In this document: positions 1 to 5,783 of the stretch, one piece after another
How positions within the stretch are numbered: position 1 is the first letter of the stretch
Layout of the letters: each line of letters begins with the position of its first letter
Assembly (NCBI GenBank): GCA_018265615.1
Contig: JABLYX010000112.1
Coordinates: 1 to 5,793 of the forward strand
DNA length: 5,793 nt
DNA from: Lentisphaeria bacterium
GTDB taxonomy: Bacteria; Verrucomicrobiota; Lentisphaeria; Victivallales; Victivallaceae
Direction: 5' to 3'
Program-made: the position numbers and the translations under genes
The notes under the pieces: generated by a model
The model's input: only the letters and a program-made list of their open reading frames with translations
Told to the model about the DNA's origin: nothing
Database searches by the model: none

Positions 1-61
1 GAACGGGGCGGGAACTGTTACACGATAATGTACCCGCCACATGAGTGTAAGAAATGGGGGT

Positions 62-86
62 GCGGGGGGAAATGTATTTCCCCCGC
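62..86 (+). promoter_or_regulatory. Strong palindrome/hairpin in the leader of the pseudopilin-hydrolase operon
   Basis: Arms GGGGGAAAT (65-73) and ATTTCCCCC (76-84) are perfectly complementary around a 2-nt centre. Two further GC pairs (62-63 with 85-86) form if G64 is bulged. No T-run follows on the + strand, so it is not a standard intrinsic terminator in that direction. On the - strand the following bases are only modestly T-rich. It lies about 100 nt upstream of the pseudopilin start. It could be an operator, a leader-RNA hairpin, or the end of an upstream transcript. A weaker inverted repeat, GGCGGG (7-12) with CCCGCC (33-38), precedes it. The structure is directly visible; any function is inference. 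Confidence 0.45.
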
Positions 87-173
87 GAATCCCACGGCAT
101 TTCAGCAGAATAAACGCAGAAAAAGAAGACGGAACAATTTAACCGCCAGAGGCCGGACAGCCCTGTTCAACAA

Positions 174-180
174 AAAGGAG
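174..180 (+). promoter_or_regulatory. Ribosome binding site of the pseudopilin gene
   Basis: AAAGGAG lies 7 nt before the ATG at 188. It decides the start: the next in-frame ATG (227, residue 14, immediately before the RRR-FTLIE leader) has no Shine-Dalgarno-like sequence in front of it, although starting there would give a leader of more usual short length. Confidence 0.8.
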
Positions 181-187
181 TTATATT

Positions 188-997
188 ATGCCAAGCCTGA
201 ACTGTGAACATCACATATCTGGTATTATGCGCCGGCGTTTTACCCTGATCGAACTTCTGGTCGTGATCGCGATCATCGCGATTCTGGCGGCGATGCTGCT
301 GCCGGCGCTGAACCGGGCGCGGGCGACCGCCCGGAAGGCCACCTGTACAAGCAACCTCAAGCAGGTCGGGCTCGCGCTGAATATGTACGGGGGCGAAAAC
401 CGGTACTATCCGGCGGCGCGCCCGCCGGACGCGATGGGATTCGGCCGGAACTTCCACTGGTGGTATTTCCGGGTGCTTCCGTATCTCTCGAAGGATACGA
501 AAAAAACCGATATCACCTGGGATCAGGCGGCGAGTCTGCGCAATTTCGGCGCGCTGCGCTGTCCGGAGATCAAAACGGTCATGTCGGATACGTGCAGCTA
601 TTCGATGAACCAGTTCAGCCACTCGGTTTCCCTGCTCGGAATGCGCCCTTACCGTGCGGCGTCCCTGCTGGATACGGAGACGCTCGGCCAGAATCTCTCT
701 TACTATATTACGCCGAGTACCGCATCGCGCGGGACCTCGAAACGCGCCGCGGTGCCGAATTCGCGCATCCTGTGGGTTTCGGAACTGGGACTGGATCCCG
801 ACGGGATCGCCAAACTCAAGCAGCAGCCGTACATCAGCGATTTCGAGGACCGGAGCCGGATCGACAACGTGCAGGGCGGCAGCGAATATTCGTTCCGCCA
901 CCTGGAGACCAAAAATGTGCTGTGGCTTGACGCGCACGTCAGCTCCATCCGGCTCGGCGACGTCGACGGGGCGCTCAGCCTGAAGTCCGGACGATAA
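188..997 (+). CDS. Type II secretion/type IV-pilus-like pseudopilin, H-X9-DG family variant
   Basis: This 269-residue protein is a pseudopilin: a membrane-anchored prepilin that a prepilin peptidase processes and that joins a pilus-like fibre at the inner membrane or periplasm. Residues 14-17 (MRRR) precede FTLIELLVVIAIIAILAAM (from F18), the class III leader and hydrophobic helix. E22 is the conserved Glu5 of the mature protein. The residue before the cleavage site is Arg17, not the usual Gly, which I recall as common in Lentisphaerota and Planctomycetota pseudopilins. Next come a family-typical block around C53 (TCTSNLKQVGLALNMY, 52-67), a CPE motif at 125-127, and a C-terminal H238-X9-D248-Ala249 element, with Ala where the H-X9-DG signature has Gly. 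The length is normal for the family and the frame is intact. The hydrolase gene starts 15 nt after its stop, so the two are probably co-transcribed. Its exact role (secretion pseudopilin, surface fibre or enzyme carrier) is unknown. Confidence 0.9.
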   Translation: MPSLNCEHHISGIMRRRFTLIELLVVIAIIAILAAMLLPALNRARATARKATCTSNLKQVGLALNMYGGENRYYPAARPPDAMGFGRNFHWWYFRVLPYLSKDTKKTDITWDQAASLRNFGALRCPEIKTVMSDTCSYSMNQFSHSVSLLGMRPYRAASLLDTETLGQNLSYYITPSTASRGTSKRAAVPNSRILWVSELGLDPDGIAKLKQQPYISDFEDRSRIDNVQGGSEYSFRHLETKNVLWLDAHVSSIRLGDVDGALSLKSGR

Positions 998-1000
998 CAA

Positions 1001-1007
1001 AAGGGAG
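1001..1007 (+). promoter_or_regulatory. Ribosome binding site of the glycoside hydrolase gene
   Basis: AAGGGAG sits in the 15-nt gap between the pseudopilin stop (995-997) and the ATG at 1013, 5 nt from that ATG. The short gap with its own strong site supports translation from a bicistronic mRNA, and it fixes the start directly before a signal peptide. Confidence 0.8.
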
Positions 1008-1012
1008 CCGCA

Positions 1013-4000
1013 ATGAGAAAGCTTATTCTGTTTGCCGCGTCTGTTTTCGCGCTGGCCTGCGCCGGGGTTGAAATCCGTTTCGACGCTCCCGGCGCCGTCG
1101 CCTTGATCCAGGGGGAGAAGCGCGACCAGGCATTGGCCCCCGCCGCTCCGAAGGAGGGGGATGCGCCGTGCCTGAAACTCTCCTGGGGCGAACAGCGCCA
1201 CCGGTTCGCGGAGCTCAAGCTGCGGGACAACCGCAGGATCGCTCCGGTCGGGCAGGCTTCCGCCGAGCTGGCCGTTTATGTGCCGGAGAAAACGGCGGTG
1301 GGCAGGATCGGGCTGCGCTTCACCGATGCCAAAGGAGAAACCTTTCAGTTCTACCCGGTCGGCGAGGGGCTGAAGCGGGGCGCGTGGAACACGCTCACCT
1401 ACCGGATTTCGGAGGCGGATGCGAACGGAAGCTGGGGTGGCAACGCCGACCGGAAGGTGGACGGCGCGTTGCGTTTCAGCGGCGTTGCGGTCAACTTTCC
1501 CGCCGGTTCCGGGGCAGGGGAACTTTTCATCGGGAAGCTGCTGCTGCACGACCGGCAGGGGGAACTGCTGGAGTGCCGCGAACCGTTCCTGAACTTCGAC
1601 CGTTCGGAGAATTTCATGCTGAGCGGTTCTTCTGCCGGAGCCGCCCTCACGCTGACCGATTCCGGCTGGGAGATCGCCGGCTCAGTTGAAAAGCGGAAAA
1701 AATTCACGATGGTCGACCGGAAGCTCTCGCTGACGCCGTATGCCCCCGCTTACCTGGTTGTGTTTCAGCTGGACGGCGCAAAGAGCGCGGGGAAGGGGAC
1801 GGCCGCTTTGAATTACACCGATTCGACCGGCCGGAAATTTCAGGCGAAGTGCGGCTTCGCCCCCGGGCAGAAGGAGCTGCGGTTTGAATTCCCCGCCTCG
1901 AAGGCGCCGACCGGGCGCTGCTCCTCGATCACGGTGGAGCCGGAGCCGGGGGAGTTCCGGCTCTGCTTTACCGGGTCGGAGCGCTTTGTCCGCCGCCCGC
2001 CCGCCGAGGCGGTCGGCTTTGAAGTCGAGACCGGCAACCCGCTCCACCTGCTGCCGGCCGGGGAGGAGGAGAGGCTCGCGTTCCGTTTCGTGAACCGCTC
2101 CGGCTCGCCGCTTGAACTCCGGGCCGAACTGGAGCTGGTTGACTACTACGGCAGGAGCGTGAAAAATGCGTTCCCGCTGAAGCTCGCCCCCGGCGAAGCG
2201 GTCAGCCGCCCTCTGGACGGAACGCTTCCGGCCCGGGGAATCTGGTACGTGAGCTGCCGCATTGCCGGCGCGGACGGCAGCGGGGAACCCGCCGTGTCGA
2301 AGCGTTCGTTCGCATGGCTGAAGCCCGCCGGGCCGACGCCGGGCAGGGCGGAGGGATTCCTGTTCGGCATCTGCTCGCATCCGCAGCGCTGGAGTTTGCG
2401 CGACCAGGAGCTGGAGGCGCTGGCGATGGCGTATTGCGGCGGCAAGGTGCTGCGCAACGACGCCGGCTGGGGCAACCTTCAGCCCGCCCCGGACCGCTGG
2501 AACTTTGAAAGCATGGACCGCAAGGTCGAGCTGTTCGGGCGCTACCATATCGAGCTGGCCCCGATCTGGGCCTACACGCCGCGCTGGGCGGCGGCCCCCG
2601 GGGTGCGCGACAGGGAGTGGAAGGAGTGGTTCCGTTCCCTGCCGGATTACGGCGCGTGGGAGAAGTTCATCTCCGCAACCGTGACCCGTTATAAAGGCAG
2701 GATCCGCCTCTGGGAGGTGTGGAACGAGCCGGACTTCAAAGGCACCACCTGCAATTCGGACGAATACGCGGAGCTGATGAAGATCGCGTGGCGCGCCGCC
2801 AAGGCCGCGGATCCGGAGGTCATCATCCAGAGCGGCGGTTTCGCCACGGTCAAGGAGCACCCCTCCAGAAAAGGGAACTTCCACGAGGAGGCGCTCGTGA
2901 AGGGGCGCGGCTTCTTCGATCTTCACGCTTACCACGAGCACGGGCGGTTCGCCTCCTACCGGGCGGCGGTGGAGGAGCGGTTCCTGCCGATGCGCGAAAG
3001 GACCGGCACCGCCGTGCCGTGGTACGCCAACGAAACCGCGCTCAATTCGCTCGGCGGCGAACGCGGCCAGGCGATGGCCCTCTTCCAGAAACTGCTCTAC
3101 AGCTGGGCGAACGGGGCGATCGGCTACAACTGGTACGACCTGCGCAACGACGGCTTCGACGTGAAGAACGGCGAACACAACTACGGCATGATCACCAACG
3201 ACTTCCATCCCAAGGCGGTCTACGTCGCCTACAACACGCTTGCCGGACACTTCTCCGGGGCGCAGTACCTGAAGCGGATCGAGTGCGGTTCGCCGGAGCT
3301 TTACGTCTATCTGTTCCGCCGCGGCGGCGAGCTGCTGGCCGGGATCTGGAACGAGACCAACCGGGGCGCGACGATCCCGCTGCTGCTCAGGACCGACGCG
3401 GCGGCGGCGGAATCCGTGGACCTGATGGGGAACGCCAGGCCGCTCGCCGTGCAGGGCGGCGTGGTGGTGGCGGAAGCCGGGCGCGACCCGGTGATCCTGC
3501 GCCTGAAAGGGGCGTCGCGGTGCGTCTGGGCCGGCAGCCTCGTTTCGATCGGTTCCGGCGGGGCGGCGGTTCCGGGCGGCAGGGTGAAGCTTGAGATCGG
3601 CGTGCGCAATCCGTATGAGCAGGAGCGGGAGTTCAGGCTGAAGATCGTTGCGCCCGGGGGCGTGACCGCGGTTCCGGCGGAACGGGCCGTCCGGATCGCC
3701 GCCGGGGGCGAAGCGCGCTGGAGCAGCGAGCTATCCATCCCCGGCGATTACCGGGAGGCGGCGGAGCTGCGGCTGGAATACGCGGCCGGGACGGACGGCG
3801 CATCGGGTTCCGTCGGCCTGCCGCTCGTGCCGGCGCGGCGCATGGGCGCCGGGGAGATGAAGCCGGATGCTCCGGATTTCCGGATGGACCGGCACGACCA
3901 GGCGGTCTCGCTTTTCGACGCCGATCCGGGCAAGGTCCACCTGACCTGGCAGGGGCCGGAGGACCGTTCCGCGCGGGTCTGGCTGCGCCGCGACGGGGCG

Positions 4001-4438
4001 CTGCTCCGGCTGCGGTTCGAAGTGACCGACGACCGCCACGTGCAGCCGAACAGCGGCGTCGCGGCCTGGAAGGGGGACGGCGTGCAGTTCGCGCTGCTGC
4101 TGCCCGGGCAGGACCGGACGTGGGAGATCGGCCTCTCCCGGCTGGATTCCGGAAAGAGCGAGGTGTTCGCCTGGAGCGCCCCCGCCGGCTTCGATGCGGA
4201 GAAAAGCGCCGCCGGGATGCGGCTCGAAACCTCCCGGAACGGGACGCTGACCTGCTATGACGCGGAGATCCCACTCGCGGTGCTCGGCACGACGCCGGAG
4301 GCGCTCGCCGCCGGGGCCCGGTTCAACGCGCTGGTCAACGACGACGACGGAGAAGGCCGCGAGGGGTGGATCCAGATTGCGCCGGGCATCGGCGAAAACA
4401 AGGATCCCGCCAGGTACCCGCTGATCCTTTTCCCGTGA
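1013..4438 (+). CDS. Secreted multidomain clan GH-A glycoside hydrolase (GH39-like) with CBM9-like C-terminus
   Basis: This 1141-residue exported enzyme probably cleaves a plant or host glycan. Residues 1-17 form a Sec signal peptide, likely cut after A15-C16-A17; C16 is a poor lipobox because -3 is Ala. Residues about 20-190 and 190-325 are beta-sandwich regions resembling carbohydrate-binding modules, and 330-438 look Ig-like. The catalytic barrel spans about 446-755. It includes RNDAGWGNLQP (481-491), WEVWNEPD (567-574) with E572 as likely acid/base, FDLHAY (635-640), and WYANETAL (670-677) with E674 as likely nucleophile; the 102-residue separation suits clan GH-A. A small beta domain (757-833) follows, then a NEW3-like Ig domain (835-942). 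Residues 951-1141 are CBM9-like: VTDDRHV (1004-1010), WKGDGVQF (1019-1026), NDDDGEGREGW (1109-1119). The barrel most resembles GH39 xylosidase-type enzymes, but GH5-like or an unclassified family is possible. Substrate is unknown. The gene lies downstream of the pseudopilin in the same operon, ahead of a terminator. Confidence 0.85.
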   Translation: MRKLILFAASVFALACAGVEIRFDAPGAVALIQGEKRDQALAPAAPKEGDAPCLKLSWGEQRHRFAELKLRDNRRIAPVGQASAELAVYVPEKTAVGRIGLRFTDAKGETFQFYPVGEGLKRGAWNTLTYRISEADANGSWGGNADRKVDGALRFSGVAVNFPAGSGAGELFIGKLLLHDRQGELLECREPFLNFDRSENFMLSGSSAGAALTLTDSGWEIAGSVEKRKKFTMVDRKLSLTPYAPAYLVVFQLDGAKSAGKGTAALNYTDSTGRKFQAKCGFAPGQKELRFEFPASKAPTGRCSSITVEPEPGEFRLCFTGSERFVRRPPAEAVGFEVETGNPLHLLPAGEEERLAFRFVNRSGSPLELRAELELVDYYGRSVKNAFPLKLAPGEAVSRPLDGTLPARGIWYVSCRIAGADGSGEPAVSKRSFAWLKPAGPTPGRAEGFLFGICSHPQRWSLRDQELEALAMAYCGGKVLRNDAGWGNLQPAPDRWNFESMDRKVELFGRYHIELAPIWAYTPRWAAAPGVRDREWKEWFRSLPDYGAWEKFISATVTRYKGRIRLWEVWNEPDFKGTTCNSDEYAELMKIAWRAAKAADPEVIIQSGGFATVKEHPSRKGNFHEEALVKGRGFFDLHAYHEHGRFASYRAAVEERFLPMRERTGTAVPWYANETALNSLGGERGQAMALFQKLLYSWANGAIGYNWYDLRNDGFDVKNGEHNYGMITNDFHPKAVYVAYNTLAGHFSGAQYLKRIECGSPELYVYLFRRGGELLAGIWNETNRGATIPLLLRTDAAAAESVDLMGNARPLAVQGGVVVAEAGRDPVILRLKGASRCVWAGSLVSIGSGGAAVPGGRVKLEIGVRNPYEQEREFRLKIVAPGGVTAVPAERAVRIAAGGEARWSSELSIPGDYREAAELRLEYAAGTDGASGSVGLPLVPARRMGAGEMKPDAPDFRMDRHDQAVSLFDADPGKVHLTWQGPEDRSARVWLRRDGALLRLRFEVTDDRHVQPNSGVAAWKGDGVQFALLLPGQDRTWEIGLSRLDSGKSEVFAWSAPAGFDAEKSAAGMRLETSRNGTLTCYDAEIPLAVLGTTPEALAAGARFNALVNDDDGEGREGWIQIAPGIGENKDPARYPLILFP

Positions 4439-4457
4439 CGCCGTAACTGAAGCTAAC

Positions 4458-4473
4458 GGACGGCCTGCCGTCC
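4458..4473 (+). repeat. Small GC hairpin just after the hydrolase stop
   Basis: GGACGG (4458-4463) pairs with CCGTCC (4468-4473) over a 4-nt loop. There is no T-run after it. It begins 20 nt after the hydrolase stop codon and precedes the stronger terminator hairpin. It could protect the mRNA 3' end, or it could be chance in GC-rich DNA. Confidence 0.35.
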
Positions 4474-4518
4474 CCGGGAATCTCACCCCGGAAGCCTGCA
4501 CACGGCGTAAGTAGCATT

Positions 4519-4551
4519 GAAGCGGCGGACCGTCCGGTCCGCCGCTTCTTT
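4519..4551 (+). terminator. Intrinsic terminator of the pseudopilin-hydrolase operon
   Basis: A perfect 13-bp stem, GAAGCGGCGGACC (4519-4531) with GGTCCGCCGCTTC (4536-4548), has a 4-nt GTCC loop and is followed by a short T-run (4549-4551, within CTTCTTTC). The stem is strong but the U-tract is short. It sits 80 nt after the hydrolase stop and about 90 nt before the regulator promoter, as expected for separating two transcription units. Confidence 0.8.
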
Positions 4552-4641
4552 CGCGCGCGTGCGAGAACGATAAATATTCCGCCGCCGTATCCCGCACTGC
4601 CGGAAATCACTGAAAAAAGAGCGCTTTTTCCGAATCGCCTC

Positions 4642-4670
4642 TTGCTTTTTTGACTGCTTTCGGGTATAAT
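4642..4670 (+). promoter_or_regulatory. Sigma-70-type promoter of the GntR/LacI regulator
   Basis: The -10 is a perfect TATAAT (4665-4670). With the ideal 17-nt spacer, the -35 is TTGCTT (4642-4647), which matches TTGACA at only the first three bases. A second pairing is possible: TTGACT (4650-4655, five of six) with TATATC (4672-4677) at 16 nt. Either way transcription would start around 4677-4685, inside the palindrome that follows. The flanking A- and T-rich stretch (4612-4651) stands out from the GC-rich surroundings, as expected for a promoter. Confidence 0.75.
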
Positions 4671-4674
4671 ATAT

Positions 4675-4702
4675 ATCAAAATCGGTATATACCGGATTTG
4701 AT
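4675..4702 (+). promoter_or_regulatory. Probable autoregulatory operator of the GntR/LacI regulator
   Basis: This is a 28-bp near-perfect palindrome. The core CGGTATATACCG (4683-4694) is perfectly symmetrical. After two mismatched positions on each side, it is flanked by ATCAAA (4675-4680) and its complement TTTGAT (4697-4702), so 24 of 28 positions are symmetric. The core contains GTATATAC, which fits the GTnTAnAC pattern known for GntR-family operators (for example HutC/DasR-type sites). It lies directly downstream of the -10, over the expected transcription start, and 20 nt before the regulator's ATG. That position suits steric autorepression, relieved by a sugar ligand. The symmetry is seen; binding by this regulator is inference. 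Confidence 0.7.
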
Positions 4703-4722
4703 TTGTTCAACAGGGAAGAGAC

Positions 4723-5742
4723 ATGCCGAAATATCTGGAAATCGCTGAACTGGTGAGGAACCGGCTCGCCCGGGGGGAGTATCCCGGCGGGAAGCTGCCG
4801 CCGCTGCGCAAGCTGGCGTCGGACATGGGGGTGAGCTACCTGACGGCGCGGCATGCGGTCAGGACGCTGAAGGAGGCCGGCTGGAACCGGACGAGGGCGG
4901 CGCGGCCGCTGGTCGCGATGGTCACGCCGCTCTGGGCGTTCACCGAGTGGCACCGCGCGGTGCGCAACGGCACGGAGGCGCTGGGCGGGCAGGTCCGCTT
5001 CATCTCCTATGCCAGCGATACGGATCCGAATATCTCCGCGGCGATCAATGAGAATGAGTACGACCTCGTCTTCCTGTCGCTGCCCGACCGCGAGGATTCG
5101 CGGCTGCTCGAACTGGTTTCGAAGGAGAACGACCGGGTCGTTGTGATGTTCCGCGACCTGAGCTCATACGGCATCCGCTCGATCGTGGGCGCCGACCCGG
5201 CCTGCATCGAGCGCTTCCTTGAACTGCTCGCGGCGCGCGGACATCGCCGGATCGACGCCTTCGGGCGCGACAACGACATCCGCGCCGGCGCGGGCGACCG
5301 TTACCGGATCTGGCGGAACTGGCTCGAGAGACACGGCATCGAAGGACGCTTCCATGAGATGAAACATCTTCCGTTTGAGCCGGATGACGTGAGGGCGGCC
5401 GATTTCTGCCGCCGCCGGCTCGCCGCCAGGGAGTTCGCGGATGCGGTCTTCTGCTTCAACCCGACGCTTGCGAGCGGCTTCTATCGCGCCTGCTTCGAAC
5501 ACGGGCTCGTTCCGGGCAGGGATATTTCGGTTTTCGCATTCGGCGACCAGGAGAAGGCGATGCTGATGACTCCCGCGCTGGCGACGGTCATGAACGTCGG
5601 CGTCGAGGAGACGATCCGCGAAATCATCGCCGAATACTGCCCGGAAGCGGTCCGGAGCGACAAAGTGACGTTCCGGCTGAAGCATACGCTGATTCACGAA
5701 GGGGAATCGATCATCAGGCAATATGCGGGAGGCGAAAGCTGA
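4723..5742 (+). CDS. AraR-like transcriptional regulator: GntR helix-turn-helix fused to a LacI/GalR-type sensor
   Basis: This 339-residue cytoplasmic regulator has the chimeric architecture of Bacillus AraR. Residues about 3-54 are a GntR-type helix-turn-helix (IAELVRNRLARGEY, LPPLRKLASDMGVS, TARHAVRTLKEAGW). Residues about 62-334 form a LacI/GalR-like periplasmic-binding-protein fold for an effector, probably a sugar. Visible landmarks are the first strand PLVAMVTP (62-69), GHRRI (173-177), PGRDISVFAFGD (264-275), TPALATVMN (283-291) and a late HTLIHEGESI (321-330). GntR proteins normally have a wing with a G-x-G-T-F/V motif after the third helix. Here only about seven residues (55-61) separate the helix from the sensor domain, so the wing is nearly absent. 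The start is preceded by GGGAAGAG (4713-4720). It has its own promoter and palindrome, and it may control the neighbouring hydrolase operon, but no matching operator is visible there. The ligand is unknown. Confidence 0.88.
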   Translation: MPKYLEIAELVRNRLARGEYPGGKLPPLRKLASDMGVSYLTARHAVRTLKEAGWNRTRAARPLVAMVTPLWAFTEWHRAVRNGTEALGGQVRFISYASDTDPNISAAINENEYDLVFLSLPDREDSRLLELVSKENDRVVVMFRDLSSYGIRSIVGADPACIERFLELLAARGHRRIDAFGRDNDIRAGAGDRYRIWRNWLERHGIEGRFHEMKHLPFEPDDVRAADFCRRRLAAREFADAVFCFNPTLASGFYRACFEHGLVPGRDISVFAFGDQEKAMLMTPALATVMNVGVEETIREIIAEYCPEAVRSDKVTFRLKHTLIHEGESIIRQYAGGES

Positions 5743-5757
5743 AAAGGGACCCTGCTC

Positions 5758-5783
5758 CGGTACAACCGTGATTCTCGTATAAT
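5758..5783 (+). promoter_or_regulatory. Possible promoter and operator-like repeat of the next gene
   Basis: The last 51 bases after the regulator stop contain TATAAT at 5778-5783, a perfect -10 hexamer. No good -35 lies at the normal distance (5755-5760 is CTCCGG). Just upstream, CGGT (5758-5761) and ACCG (5765-5768) form an inverted repeat around ACA. The arms equal those of the operator core at 4683-4694, but the centre is 3 bp rather than 4. The ATG that ends the window (5791-5793) has no ribosome binding site and would lie at or next to the predicted transcription start. I do not call it a gene start. Confidence 0.35.

Noticed and set aside
24..29. GATAAT as a -10 for the pseudopilin operon
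   Set aside because: The matching -35 position (1-6, GAACGG) is a poor match. I found no convincing promoter between 1 and 187, so the operon's promoter remains unplaced.
1..44. Possible C-terminal tail of an upstream gene (stops at 26-28 in one frame, 42-44 in another)
   Set aside because: Too few codons are inside the window to tell a real C-terminus from chance in either frame.
1..207. Open frame from the window edge (or ATG at 28) to a stop at 205-207, overlapping the pseudopilin start
   Set aside because: The ATG at 28 has no ribosome binding site, third-position GC is lower than in the real genes, the sequence is Lys/Arg/Asn-rich with no known pattern, and it runs through the strong hairpin and the next gene's ribosome binding site. 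The Cys/His-rich HECKKWGCGGKC stretch looks like chance.
1058..1062. Lipoprotein signal at C16 of the hydrolase
   Set aside because: The residue at -3 is Ala rather than Leu/Val/Ile, and A15-C16-A17 gives a good signal peptidase I site, so a free secreted protein is more likely.
167..1549. Long open frame of 460 codons on the - strand
   Set aside because: It lies opposite the pseudopilin and hydrolase genes, both of which have clear family motifs and ribosome binding sites. Its translation is Arg/Pro-rich with no recognisable domain. GC-rich genes commonly leave such open antisense frames.
1682..3250. Open frame of 522 codons on the - strand inside the hydrolase gene
   Set aside because: It is an antisense shadow of the catalytic region. 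The composition is low-complexity and no motif or start signal is visible.
2719..3594. Open frame of 291 codons on the + strand, in another frame of the hydrolase
   Set aside because: The translation is Arg-, Gly- and Ala-rich, as expected from a frame-shifted GC-rich gene, while the main frame here carries the WNEP and NET catalytic motifs.
4612..4630. GAAAAA/TTTTTC inverted repeat as a second terminator
   Set aside because: The stem is only 6 bp and A/T-only apart from one end, with a 7-nt loop. It is better explained as the A/T-rich upstream part of the regulator promoter.
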